A stretch of 64,000 bases of DNA from CAVTLG01 sp963735495 (GCA_963735495.1 CAVTLG010000002.1:1488001-1552000), one strand, 5' to 3'; counted from the first letter of the stretch, positions 16,762 to 25,597 are shown. The notes: generated from the letters alone by a model not told the origin. Translations and numbers: made by a program.

Positions 16762-18027
16762 TCAGGCTTCGCTGCGCTGTAGGGCAAACTGCTCGAACAT
16801 GGCCTCCCACACCTCCTGGTTTTCCAGGCGTTCGCGGGGATTGGCGACACGGGCATTGATCATCTCAAAAATACAGCAGAGCAAACGCTGAAGCACCATT
16901 GAGGCTTCATCATAAAAGCCAGCCGCCTCTTTGATGTTGCCGTTCAAGACATCATTACAGAGCGCAGTGAAACTGGTGACGTCGATATGATTCTGGTCAA
17001 CGCGGAACTCGTAGTTGCCCATATGCCAGAGATTTTCGTTCACCATCAGCGAGTGCAGCGTATGCGCATCCAGCGCAATACCATTGGCGCGGCAGGTTTC
17101 ATGCAGTGCATCCATCGTCCAATTGATAAAATCGACGAGGGCTGGTAGCTGTTCCATGGGCGTGTGCCGTTTGTCCCACTCCTGTTCCATGCGGCTGATC
17201 AAGTCTAATAGCGCAAAGTTCTCCATGCGTAATCGTTCTGCTGGATCGGGAAGGCGCATCTTGCGTCCATTGATGTTCGGCGTGATTTCCTGGAAAACCG
17301 GCAGGAGGAATTTCTGCTGTACCAGTTGTGCGACGTCCCGCGCCACATCGAGTTCTGACTGTCGCAGGGCGGTTGCAATGCGTCGTACTTTGCGATACAA
17401 GTTTATGTGCGTAAATAATTCCAGGGTGCGCATATCGAAACGCATAGTATAAGGAATGGCGGGAGAGAGACGCAGGGTAGTATGAACGCCCTGTGGAAGG
17501 AATTTCCCCATTTCTTGCCACTCATCACCGTAGCGGATCATCTCCATCGTTGCCCGTACCACCTCGATATCCAGCGATGCCTCGCCATAAGGAATGAGCT
17601 TCTGTAGATTTGAGCTGGCCATGAATTCGTATGTCCCATCTTGCCACAATGACAATTCACGTGCCGTCCAGATCGCTTTTATGCGTAATGCCTCTTGTAA
17701 CTGCTGATCGTTAATGGCTCCCATCATTACCAGGCGTTCACCGATGCGTTTGCCCAGTGGATCTTGCAATTGGCGCGCGAAGGCTTCCTCGATCTGCTGG
17801 TAGGTGGTCATGCCTAATTGCTGGAGCACATCTCCTAAGGTCAAAGCACCAGGGTCCACCTCGGAGCAGTTCGCGAGTTTCCCTTCGTTGAAGTAGAGAA
17901 TACCCAGGCGTCCGTTGACACCTTTCAGGTGAATGGCACCGGTCATTGCTCCCATTTCCACTATTTGCAGGATTTCTACCAGACCAAAGTCTTTCAGATT
18001 ACCAGACAAAACGCTGTCTGTATTCAT
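16762..18027 (-). CDS. DUF4388 (PATAN) domain protein
   Basis: 421 residues. Residues 5-110 form the DUF4388/PATAN domain: LSGNLKDFGLVEILQIVEMG, MTGAIHLKG and GILYFNEGKLANC; a similar second unit with IGERLVMMGAINDQQLQEAL and WQDGTYEF follows to about 145. The rest is helical, with no membrane segment or enzyme motif seen. PATAN proteins serve as adaptors in two-component and gliding/biofilm signalling; that is a family statement, not shown here. The ATG has GGGGGA 3 bases before it. Confidence 0.8.
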   Translation of the reverse strand: MNTDSVLSGNLKDFGLVEILQIVEMGAMTGAIHLKGVNGRLGILYFNEGKLANCSEVDPGALTLGDVLQQLGMTTYQQIEEAFARQLQDPLGKRIGERLVMMGAINDQQLQEALRIKAIWTARELSLWQDGTYEFMASSNLQKLIPYGEASLDIEVVRATMEMIRYGDEWQEMGKFLPQGVHTTLRLSPAIPYTMRFDMRTLELFTHINLYRKVRRIATALRQSELDVARDVAQLVQQKFLLPVFQEITPNINGRKMRLPDPAERLRMENFALLDLISRMEQEWDKRHTPMEQLPALVDFINWTMDALHETCRANGIALDAHTLHSLMVNENLWHMGNYEFRVDQNHIDVTSFTALCNDVLNGNIKEAAGFYDEASMVLQRLLCCIFEMINARVANPRERLENQEVWEAMFEQFALQRSEA

Positions 18028-18417
18028 GTTTCCCCCATGTGTCCTGACCGAGCTGGATGGGCCTGTTTGCGGCTGGACTCTGAGAATCTGTTTGGGATGA
18101 GCACTATTTTCTCTTCTTAATTAAGACGAGCCAATTGCAAATATTTCTAGCGTGACGCTTTCTGAAATGCTTTTCCTTTGCATTATATCAGAGCTTAACA
18201 CTTTCTAACAAGTTTGTACTGTGTAAAAAGTACCAATGCGTTTTAAACTGTATCTTTCTCCCTGCTTCTGCGCGGGATAGTCCTGAAACGAACGCCACAA
18301 GAAGAGAAAAAGCCACAGTTTTTTCGCGGCGAAAAAGCATATAATCTAGTATGTTATCTCACAGAAAAAAATATGTGAGCAGGTTATGGTAAACATTGTT
18401 TGTGGAAAGGTACATGT
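18028..18417. other. intergenic region between divergent genes
   Basis: No gene supported. It holds the palindrome TCTTAATTAAGA (18114-18125), T-rich tracts and a TATAAT at 18340-18345, 70 bases before the SDR start, without a recognisable -35. A C-and-A stretch with GGAAAGG (18404-18410) is the SDR ribosome site. Confidence 0.4.
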
Positions 18418-19130
18418 ATGAGTGTGAATGATCGTGTGGCCCTGATTACGGGGGCGGGACGTGGTGTTGGGCGCGCAACGGCCCAACTCTTTGCGCGTGC
18501 TGGTGCACAGGTCGTCCTCTTTAGCCGTACGCGTTCTCATCTTGACGAGGCTGTTGCTGAGATTACGCGCGATGGTGGACGCACGCTCGCTGTTGCTGGC
18601 GATGTGGCTAATGAGGAAGATGTGCTCCAACTGTTTCAACGCGTTCGTGACCGCTATGGTCGCCTGGATATCCTGGTCAACTGTGCGGGAATAGTCGCGG
18701 TACGTCCATTTGTTGACATGGATACAGCTACCTGGGATCAGGTGATCGGGACCAATCTGCGCGGTACCTTTCTGTGTTGCCGTGAAGCTTTTCGTCTGAT
18801 GACCGAGCAAAATCAGGGTGTTATTGTGAATATTTCGTCGTTATCTGGTGTAAAAGGCGTAGAAAATTCCCCGGATTGAGCGCTTACAATGTCTCAAAGT
18901 CAGGTATTGCGGGTCTCACTGAGATCCTGGCGATTGAGGGCAAGCCTCATAATATTCGTGTCTGTGCTGTGAGTCCTGGTGCTGTGGCTACGGAGATGCT
19001 ACGCCAGGCCGCTCCTCACCTGAAGGCTGGCATGACTGCTACTGACCTGGCCGAGATCCTGCTTTTCCTGGCTGACGATTCAGGTAGGATGTTTAGTGGC
19101 AGCAACATAGAACTATTCACGAATGCATAA
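18418..19130 (+). CDS. short-chain dehydrogenase/reductase, interrupted by a one-base frameshift
   Basis: The first part (18418-18877) has the SDR cofactor site ALITGAGRGVGRATA, NCAG, and the catalytic Ser region NISSLSG; it stops at TGA. The second part, in the next frame, gives SAYNVSKSGIAGLTEIL with the catalytic Tyr-x3-Lys and VSPGAVATEMLRQ. Adding one base near 18878 (GATTGG for GATTG) makes a single 237-residue reading frame of normal SDR length, with a conserved join. It oxidises or reduces an alcohol/ketone with NAD(P)(H). It stands upstream of a biopterin-type PTPS and could be a sepiapterin reductase, though it resembles FabG-type enzymes too. The break is probably a sequence error or a very recent mutation. 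Confidence 0.8.
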
Positions 19131-19266
19131 TTGTCTATGCTTCCATGGATGCTGAATAAATCGCAGCGCCATAGTTTCTCCTGGCCTCCATGCGCATCCT
19201 TTTGTCGAAATAGTCGAATTATAGGCATATATGGAGTTGATTGACGTGCAATAAGAGGAGTTCGTT

Positions 19267-19686
19267 ATGGTCTATCTGACGCGGCGCGTCACTTTTAATG
19301 CCGCACATCGTCTCTGGAGCAACCATCTTAGTGAAGAAGAGAACTATGCTGTGTATGATAAATGCGCCAACCTGCATGGACATGGACATAACTATCGGCT
19401 GGAAGTGACTGTGCGTGGGCGGCCTGATCCGCGCACCGGCATGGTCATGAATCTGACCGATATGAAAAAGATTACTAATGAACAGATAGTCGATTGGGTT
19501 GACCATAAGCACTTGAATTATGATGTGCCATGGCTAGAAGGTATCATACCGACTACTGAGATGCTCGTGATCAAATTCTGGGAACGCCTGGAGCATAGCT
19601 TTCCTGCGGGATCGCTCTACGAGGTGACGCTCCACGAAACCGAGAACAACAGTGCCTCGTATCGAGGAGAAAGCAGCGATAGATGA
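19267..19686 (+). CDS. 6-pyruvoyl-tetrahydropterin synthase family protein
   Basis: 139 residues. Zinc ligands His14 (FNAAHRL), His39 and His41 (HGHGHNY), catalytic Cys33, and LHETENNSASY at the end. The spacing between Cys33 and the HxH is Cys-x5-His-x-His, as in eukaryotic and cyanobacterial biopterin enzymes, rather than the Cys-x3-His-x-His of QueD. It would therefore turn dihydroneopterin triphosphate into 6-pyruvoyltetrahydropterin, though queuosine or folate-like roles are not excluded. AAGAGGAG precedes the ATG. It overlaps the following GT4 gene by 4 bases (ATGA). Confidence 0.85.
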   Translation: MVYLTRRVTFNAAHRLWSNHLSEEENYAVYDKCANLHGHGHNYRLEVTVRGRPDPRTGMVMNLTDMKKITNEQIVDWVDHKHLNYDVPWLEGIIPTTEMLVIKFWERLEHSFPAGSLYEVTLHETENNSASYRGESSDR

Positions 19687-20783
19687 GAATTGCGCTCGTT
19701 GCGCCACTGGTAACTCCGATAGCTCAACCATATGCTGGTGGTGCGCAGGCGATGCTGGCTGATCTTGCTCAAGGCTTGCTCCAGCGTGGTCATCATGTCA
19801 CCTTATTTGCTAGAGAGGGTTCTTTTGTGCCTGGCGTACCTATTGAGTCCATCCAGGTGCCTGAGCAGGTTCGTCCGGCGAATTTCTCTGTACCAGGTCA
19901 GGAGCGCACTGCCGATCCAGCATTCTTTGCGCAAAGTAATCTTTTCCTGGATCTTTTTCTCCAGTTGCGCGAGCGCCAATCGGCGTTCGATCTTGTGCAT
20001 GCCCATGCTTTTGACTGGCCAGCTTTTGTGTGTAGCGCGCTCGTTCAGCATATTCCTGTTGTCCATACCGTTCATCTGCCAGCTCTATCACCAGAAATCA
20101 ATGCCGGGTTGCGTATATTGCAGCAGCGCCAACATCCGTTGACCTTAATTACGGTCTCTCATACCTGCGCACGCAGCTACGCGGACTACACCACATTCGA
20201 CCATGTTATCTATAATGGCCTGGATCTCGCTGCTATCCCTTTTGCTGGACAGGTAGCGGCAGATGCGCCGCTGCTCTTTGCCGGACGCATCACGCCTGAA
20301 AAAGGCGTAGAAGAGGCCATCGAAATTGCGGAACGGGCGAATCATGCGCTCGTAATTGCCGGTGGCATCTACGATCAGTGCTATTATGAAGAGCGTATCC
20401 TGCCGCGCCTCCAGCGGACGCGGGCAGATATCACCTACCTGGGTCTGCTGGAGCACGCCGCATTATGGAAACTTATGGGCCAGTCACGTGGACTGCTCTT
20501 TCCCATTGCCTGGGACGAACCCTTTGGTCTGGCTCCAGTCGAAGCCATGGCCGCCGGTACGCCCGTCATCGCATTCAGGCGTGGTGCAATTGAAGAAGTC
20601 ATCATTGATGCTGAAACTGGCTTCCTCGTCGATCCCGGCGATTGTGTGCAGGCGGCAGAGCGCGTAAAGGATCTGCCGGAACTCTCGCGCCTACGCTGTC
20701 GTGAACACGTTGAGCAGCACTTTTCGCTTGAAAGCATGCTCGATGCCTACGAGCGAGTGTATCAGTCTTTGCTGCGCAGTTAG
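19683..20783 (+). CDS. GT4 family glycosyltransferase
   Basis: 366 residues. Rossmann-type N-domain (MRIALVAPLVTPIAQPYAGG, LVHAHAFDWP) and the GT4 C-domain (LFAGRITPEKGVEEAIEIAE, WDEPFGLAPVEAMAAGTPVI with the donor-binding E-x7-E). A retaining sugar transferase using a nucleotide sugar; cytosolic or membrane-peripheral. Its ATG overlaps the PTPS stop, so it is co-translated; this suggests a pterin as acceptor, comparable to the cyanobacterial biopterin glucosyltransferase. It ends in a 4-base overlap with the thioredoxin gene on the other strand. Confidence 0.85.
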   Translation: MRIALVAPLVTPIAQPYAGGAQAMLADLAQGLLQRGHHVTLFAREGSFVPGVPIESIQVPEQVRPANFSVPGQERTADPAFFAQSNLFLDLFLQLRERQSAFDLVHAHAFDWPAFVCSALVQHIPVVHTVHLPALSPEINAGLRILQQRQHPLTLITVSHTCARSYADYTTFDHVIYNGLDLAAIPFAGQVAADAPLLFAGRITPEKGVEEAIEIAERANHALVIAGGIYDQCYYEERILPRLQRTRADITYLGLLEHAALWKLMGQSRGLLFPIAWDEPFGLAPVEAMAAGTPVIAFRRGAIEEVIIDAETGFLVDPGDCVQAAERVKDLPELSRLRCREHVEQHFSLESMLDAYERVYQSLLRS

Positions 20784-21139
20784 TTGTGCTCGGCTAACAG
20801 CGCGTCAAGTGCGCTCTTCAAACGTGATGGATGTGGTCCAACAAGCTGTCCAATGGCTTGCCCTTGTTTGAAGAGCACGAGCGTTGGAACTGCTTGTATC
20901 CGCAAGCGTGCTGGTACAACGGCATTCTCATCGGTATCCATGCGCGCAAAACGTACTTTTCCCGCATACTCTCTGCTCAATTTCTCATAGACAGGTAATA
21001 ACGCATGACAGGGTGGACACCATTCAGCTCCGAAATCGACGATCACAGGCATGCTCGAATTGAGCACCTGCTCTGCAAAATTATCATCACTCACGATAAC
21101 TACTTCATGCTGCACATGCGTTTGTGGTTGTAATTGCAT
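20780..21139 (-). CDS. trx: thioredoxin
   Basis: 119 residues with the thioredoxin fold: VIVDFGAEWCPPCHALLPVY, with redox Cys41 and Cys44 in the unusual WCPPC instead of WCGPC, RFARMDTDENAVVPARLRIQ and AVPTLVLFKQGQ (cis-Pro). It reduces disulfides in the cytosol. The N-terminus carries about 12 extra residues (MQLQPQTHVQHE). RBS AGAAGGA lies ahead of the ATG. It is divergent from a Cys-rich MerR regulator, and its promoter has the long MerR-type spacer, so it is likely under that regulator's control. Confidence 0.93.
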   Translation of the reverse strand: MQLQPQTHVQHEVVIVSDDNFAEQVLNSSMPVIVDFGAEWCPPCHALLPVYEKLSREYAGKVRFARMDTDENAVVPARLRIQAVPTLVLFKQGQAIGQLVGPHPSRLKSALDALLAEHN

Positions 21140-21204
21140 TGTTTGTAATCCTTCTGGCTGGCTTTTGCTACTGGCGGGAACCTCTGGCCCCGCTTATAAT
21201 AAGG

Positions 21205-21235
21205 AGTGTACATGTTAAAGTGAACTTGAAGTCAA
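21205..21235 (-). promoter_or_regulatory. MerR-type promoter and operator for thioredoxin
   Basis: Read on the minus strand: TTGACT (21235-21230), a 19-base spacer, TACACT (21210-21205). The spacer holds a dyad, TTCAAGT, two bases, ACTTTAA. A 19-base spacer with a central dyad is the hallmark of promoters remodelled by MerR-family activators. A TATAAT at 21195-21200 could be the outward -10 for the regulator itself. Confidence 0.85.
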
Positions 21236-21250
21236 GAGGCAAAAAACGCC

Positions 21251-21649
21251 ATGATGGAAGAATTAACCATTAGCGAGGTCGCGCGACGAGCAAATATACA
21301 GGCATCGGCTATTCGGTATTATGAAAGCGTGCATGTTCTGCCGCCCGCGCGTCGGGTAAGTGGACAAAGACGCTATGATGCTAGTATCTTGCGTCGTTTA
21401 TCCTTCATTCAAATCGCGCAGGAGGCCGGATTTAGCATTGCCGAAATGCAGGTTATCTTCAGCAGTCAGGAAGGGGCTACGCCGCTCACAGAACGCTGGC
21501 AAGCGCTGGCACGTGAAAAATTAGAGCAAGTTGAAGCGCTGATCCAGCGTGCACACGCGATGAAGCAAATACTTGAGCAAGGCTTACAATGTGGTTGTCT
21601 CGACCTCGACGAGTGTATTGATTGTGTGCTGCTAAATTGTCAGCCATAG
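21251..21649 (+). CDS. MerR family regulator with C-terminal cysteine cluster
   Basis: 132 residues. N-terminal winged helix (LTISEVARRANIQASAIRYY, RRVSGQRRYD), the dimerisation helix (WQALAREKLEQVEALIQRAH), then five cysteines: Cys114-x-Cys116-x5-Cys122-x2-Cys125-x4-Cys130. SoxR has Cys-x2-Cys-x-Cys-x5-Cys for a [2Fe-2S] cluster; this gene shares the Cys-x-Cys-x5-Cys core but differs around it, so it may bind a cluster or zinc or act as a thiol sensor. Two adjacent ATGs (21251, 21254) are possible starts. It is divergent from thioredoxin and probably regulates it and itself. Confidence 0.88.
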   Translation: MMEELTISEVARRANIQASAIRYYESVHVLPPARRVSGQRRYDASILRRLSFIQIAQEAGFSIAEMQVIFSSQEGATPLTERWQALAREKLEQVEALIQRAHAMKQILEQGLQCGCLDLDECIDCVLLNCQP

Positions 21650-21687
21650 TGTAACCTTTTGCCGTGCTAGATATGCGCGAAGAAAGC

Positions 21688-21893
21688 TGACTTATGGTAA
21701 CTCTTTAGGTCGGCTAGAGGGGCCAGCCGCGTAGGAACAATCTCTTGCGGTTGTCCAGATCGAGCTCAAATCAGGAACGGGCCGCCGCCAGGGGCGCAAA
21801 GACCTTTTTCCCCGTTGCCGACCTGCAGCGAAAAAAGGTCTTCGCTCGGCCCCTACACGCCTTTGCACTGGATCTGAAGAGTTATGACTTATG
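21688..21893. mobile_element. MITE-like element with terminal repeats and 9-bp target duplication
   Basis: TGACTTATG occurs on both sides (21688-21696 and 21885-21893), flanking an element of about 188 bases. Its ends are imperfect inverted repeats: TAACTCTTTAGGTC (21698-21711) against GATCTGAAGAGTTA (21871-21884), 12 of 14 matching. Inside are a 29-base hairpin module (CGCGTAG...TTGTCC, 21728-21756) and an inverted AAGACCTTTTT. No coding potential. The right target copy includes the stop codon of the PIG-L gene. Confidence 0.85.
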
Positions 21894-22777
21894 TTAAGCC
21901 AGCGAAGAGGTCTTGTTCGGTGTTGCCATGATGCCTATCTGTGACATCTCGCGCCAGGATAAAGTATTCATAACCAAAGGCTTGTTCGAAGTATCTGCGG
22001 TGACTGATCGGGGAGAAAGCTAGCCGGGGTCATCTGCGTTTTATGTGCTTGCCAGGCCCGCATCTTATTGTCAACGTAAGCCCGCACATCGATACGTGTG
22101 GTAAAAAGCTCGTCGGGTGTACCCAAAGCCGAGATATCCATCTCGGGATCATCCCACGGTCCCGCTATGCCGGATTTCTGCATTTCCTCAAACATTTGTA
22201 TCATCCGCGAGCGTGGCATGGCTGAGTAATAGAGTTTATCTGGCTGCCATACATCCAGCCCCAGTTCCGGGAAACAACGGGACTCACCGGCAGCTTCAAA
22301 AGCCGCCAGGGTGGCGCGATGAGTCTGAATATGGTCTGGATGCCCATAGCCGCCGAAAGCATCGAACGTGGCTATAACCTGTGGCTTCAATTCGCGGATC
22401 ACAGCCACCAGCCGCTTGACAGCCTCGTCAAATGTTGCTTGATGGAATGCGTCTGGGTGCTGATTGGCCGCTGTCCCGGCCATGCCTGAGTCGCGAAAGC
22501 CCAGCACACGTACGGTTTGAATCTTCAACGCTTCTGCTGAGGCTTGCAACTCCTGGCGGCGTACTTCGGCCAATCGTGGGAACATGGCTTGTCTGGCCTG
22601 TTCATCCAGTGTAGGATCGACAATCTCGCCCTCTTCTCCCATCGTTGCCGTGACCAGGATGGTATTCACGCCCCGCTCTGCTAAGAGGGCGAAGCTGCCG
22701 CCGGTCCCAAAGACCTCATCATCTGGATGAGCATAGACGCCCATAAATGTGAGTGGCGAACGTTTTGACTCAATCAT
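21889..22777 (-). CDS. PIG-L / LmbE family deacetylase, one-base frameshift near the end
   Basis: The motif GVYAHPDDEVFGTGG (zinc His-Pro-Asp-Asp) and YGHPDHIQTHRAT further on define the PIG-L family, which includes MshB/BshB-type N-acetyl-glucosaminyl deacetylases of mycothiol and bacillithiol routes; the substrate is not fixed here. The reading frame stops at 21968, but another frame continues after the CCCC run (22010-22013, plus strand GGGG) as ISHRRYFEQAFGYEYFILAR, a typical family C-terminus, ending at 21889. One base less in the run gives a 295-residue protein. The terminal stop lies in the target duplication of the adjacent MITE. Confidence 0.82.
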
Positions 22778-22844
22778 AGTGACTTTTCTCGCAATCTATA
22801 GGGAATATCAGCTGTACAAAAAAAGGTGTTGGCCTGCGATAGCA

Positions 22845-24246
22845 TTAGAATATCGGCAAGTATTTTTCAACTTCCCAGGTATGCACCTGCTGGCTATATT
22901 CTGTCCATTCCACACTTTTTGCTTCGATGAAGCCTTCAAAGATTGTATCACCCAGAATTGTACGCATCATGACATCCTCGCGCATATCTTCTAATGCCTC
23001 CCCGAGTGTGGCGGGTAGCAGGTGGGAGCGTGGATGGAGGCGTTGATTTTCATCATGCAGAAAAATCGTCTCGTCCATGGCTGGTTGCAGTGTCAATTGG
23101 TGCTCGATACCTTCCAGACCCGTGCGCAGCATGGCGGCCAGGGCCAGGTGTGGATTACAACTGGCATCGGAACTGCGTAGTTCGATGCGCATCGATGTCT
23201 CGCTATCGGGGCCAGGATGTGGCACACGGATCAGCGCCTGGCGATTGATGCGTCCCCAGTTGATGAAAACGGGAGCTTCGTAGCCGCGTACCAGGCGTTT
23301 ATACGAGTTCACCAGGGGGGCGAGAATGGCACACATGGATCGTGCGTGGGCGAGCTGGCCCGCGATGAAGCCGCGTCCAATCTCGGAGAGTCCATACTCC
23401 TCTTGCTTGTCCACAAACACATTTTTCCTGGTTTCTGTACTGATCAACTGTTGATGAATGTGCATGCCTGAGCCATTGATACCATAAAATGGTTTGGGGA
23501 GAAACGTTGCGTACAGGCCATGTTGCGCGGCGATAGCTTTGATGACGTATTTAGCCGTCATCAGTGCATCGGCAATGCGCAAGGCGTCGTCGCTGGCGAG
23601 GTCTATCTCATGTTGACCTGCGGCGACTTCGTGGTGGCTGGCATCGATTTTGATGCCCATCTGTTGCAGCGCGTTGACCATCTGATTGCGCACAGTGACT
23701 GCGAAGTCGGTTGAGAGGTCAAAGTAGCTCCCCCGGTCGTGTGGCAGCGGGACGGGCAACTTGTCTTCGAAGCGTAACAGGAAGAACTCGAGCTTCTGGG
23801 GCAACATGATAGTGGTAGCCCATTGCCTGTGCCACCTCGATAGCCTGTTGCAGAGCTGCACGCGGATCACCGTCGAAGCGCTCACCATCGGGAGTTTGCA
23901 CGTCGCAGATCACCCGTGCCAGCACATCGTTGGTGCTTTGCTGCACGTCACTGCTTCCGCGCCGTATCGACGAGACCGGGCGTACTTTCTCAGGCAGGAC
24001 GGCGAATGTCGTAGGATCAGGACGTAGATACATGTCACTTTCTACCATGCGCACAAACCCTTCCAACGCGGAACCATCGAACCATTTGCCATGTTCAACA
24101 CAATCGGCAAACTGCTCAACCGGAATGGTAACACACTTTGCCATGCCTACTATGTCTGTGAACTCCAGATTGATGAAGCGTACGTGCTCATTTTTAAGCG
24201 TCGCCATAATCTGCTCATAGCCATTATGAGCTTTCCTTTCTGCCAT
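22845..24246 (-). CDS. glnA: glutamine synthetase type I, one-base frameshift
   Basis: The N-terminal part (24246 to about 23790) has the beta-grasp region FINLEFTDIVGMAKCVTIPV; the C-terminal part has the catalytic barrel: LEFFLLRFEDK, SHHEVAAGQHEIDL (SHHEVAPGQHEI motif), YGINGSGMHIHQQL and NPHLALAAML. The frames join at PELEFFL by removing one base near 23790-23799, giving 466 residues, the normal GSI-alpha size. No adenylylation-site loop is evident in the short C-terminus, consistent with feedback-type GSI-alpha. It makes glutamine from glutamate, ammonia and ATP. AGGAGCAGGAAC precedes the ATG. Confidence 0.88.
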
Positions 24247-24412
24247 GTTCCTGCTCCTCTGCTTACACTTTTATGTGTACTGGCGCCATTGCTGCCAGGG
24301 ACTACCTATGTGTTTCTGCGTATGTGTATTTATTCCATATTTTTAGCTATGAGGTCATGAATTTGACCAGACTCTAGCGCATTGTCACATGCGTAGCATG
24401 CTGTGTCAAGGG

Positions 24413-24604
24413 ATTAGTTTTGTTTTTATCCCCTTAAATGCCCATGGTCAGGTAGCAGGGCCTGTGCAAGATTTCGCTACAGGCTGGTTGACCAGCAAAG
24501 ATACTGCATCTGGTCGCCCTGTTGGCGTGTCTGTCGGCCCGGATGGAGCGCTCTATGTGAGCGATGATGCGGCTGGCTATATCTATCGCATCACATATGC
24601 TTAG
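24413..24604 (+). pseudogene. C-terminal remnant of a PQQ-type sugar dehydrogenase
   Basis: About 60 residues match the end of sorbosone/glucose dehydrogenase-like beta-propellers: FVFIPLNAHGQ, QDFATGWLTSKD, RPVGVSVGPDGALYVSDDAA, GYIYRITY. Full proteins have 400 or more residues, and nothing upstream continues the frame. It is a decayed fragment, or the tail left by a rearrangement. Confidence 0.75.
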
Positions 24605-24605
24605 G

Positions 24606-24725
24606 GCAGTATCCTCATACGGATCTAAGGGATGGAAAGGTCTGTTGCCATCTCCCACACTTCTTGACAGAGGTAATGCTGTCCGCACGGTGCCTGAGAC
24701 GTCAGGTGCTTTTGCATCAGGACGT
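24606..24725. repeat. 120-bp dispersed repeat, copy 1
   Basis: Starts with GCAGTATCCTCATACGGATC, then GGAAAGG, TCTGTTGCC and CTCCCAC, and a less conserved part with GTCAGGTGCTTTTGC. The copy at 30292-30411 shares these in the same order and direction. On the minus strand both end in the possible peptide DPYEDTA, so it may be an old gene remnant. Confidence 0.8.
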
Positions 24726-24824
24726 TGCAGCAGGATCGCGTGTGTTCGTGGTAGTATAAGTAGGTACAATGGAGCGCGCGTGAATTGCTTGTCTGCTATA
24801 GCTTCCCCAAAGGAGGAACCTGTG

Positions 24825-25271
24825 ATGCGCTACCGTAATCCTATTCGACTGATCGTCGGCCCTCTCTATGGCCTGCTCTGGTTGGGCATTATTATTATCT
24901 ACCTGGCTACCGGTGCTCAATTCTGGATTTTGTTTCTCATCGGCGCATTCCTTTCGATATGCCTGAGTGTGCTCGTGCGTCTGATTACTGCCGGAATCAT
25001 CGGAGCCGGTCTGTTTGGGGCGGCTTCCATGCTGTCAAACCAGCAGCGACAACAGCCTTACCAGGGTTATCAACCACCCTATCAGGGCTATCAACCACCG
25101 CCAGCCGGTCAGGTTCCCTATCAGCAGGGTTATCCACCGCAACAGCCTTATCAAGAGGGTGGTCAGCCGCAGTACTACCAGCCACCCGCTCAATATCAGC
25201 CGCCACAAACGCCGTACGAGCAGCCACAGGTGCAATATCCCGGCGAGATGCCACCTCCTACGCAGGGATAG
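24825..25271 (+). CDS. membrane protein with Pro/Gln/Tyr repeat tail
   Basis: 148 residues. AAAGGAGG 8 bases ahead fixes the ATG. Two hydrophobic segments (about 8-28, LIVGPLYGLLWLGIIIIYLA, and 33-65) form a hairpin, followed by a tail of YQGYQPP- and QPYQ-like repeats (about 70-148) with high Pro, Gln and Tyr, likely disordered and cytosolic. Such tails resemble low-complexity adhesive or scaffold regions. The function is not known. Confidence 0.72.
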   Translation: MRYRNPIRLIVGPLYGLLWLGIIIIYLATGAQFWILFLIGAFLSICLSVLVRLITAGIIGAGLFGAASMLSNQQRQQPYQGYQPPYQGYQPPPAGQVPYQQGYPPQQPYQEGGQPQYYQPPAQYQPPQTPYEQPQVQYPGEMPPPTQG

Positions 25272-25428
25272 GCTAGCCTGGATGCCCGGCATGCAGTGCT
25301 GATGATTAGTTGTGTATGTAAAAATGTCCATGTTTCATTTTCTTGGAACGTGGACTTCAGGTTGTTCAATAGTATGTTTCTCCCGGTATTTTACACAATG
25401 TATGTTTGTGTAGCATGAAACGTAATGC

Positions 25429-25457
25429 TTTACATTAATCTCATTAACAGGTAAAAT
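25429..25457 (+). promoter_or_regulatory. predicted promoter of the ATPase/DUF4435 cassette
   Basis: TTTACA (25429-25434), 17-base spacer, TAAAAT (25452-25457). It leaves a leader of about 135 bases before the first gene. Confidence 0.6.
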
Positions 25458-25486
25458 AGGAGAGCAATACGACGTTCTCGCTGTTT

Positions 25487-25514
25487 GCAAGCAACTGGCT
25501 AATGGGTTGTTTGC
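25487..25514 (+). promoter_or_regulatory. leader dyad in front of the ATPase gene
   Basis: GCAAGCAAC (25487-25495) faces GTTGTTTGC (25506-25514), 8 of 9 pairing. It lies within the predicted leader and could be a repressor site or attenuator. Confidence 0.4.
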
Positions 25515-25597
25515 TGGTTATTCGAGGTAAAGTTTTTTGATCAGGATGATATACCTGGAGGATTGATCAGGCATCGATGATGTAAAGGTGGTTTATC

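Larger units (their letters stand above)
25272..25597. other. intergenic region upstream of the ATPase/DUF4435 cassette
   Basis: Contains a loose hairpin (GTCCATGTTTC at 25326-25336 against GGAACGTGGAC at 25345-25355) that may end the preceding transcript, the promoter at 25429-25457 and a leader hairpin at 25487-25514. A+T content clearly rises from here on. Confidence 0.6.

Noticed and set aside
24434..24769. Reverse-strand reading frame of 111 residues over the repeat
   Set aside because: No family match, no ribosome site, and it runs through the sugar-dehydrogenase remnant and the repeat; likely a chance frame.
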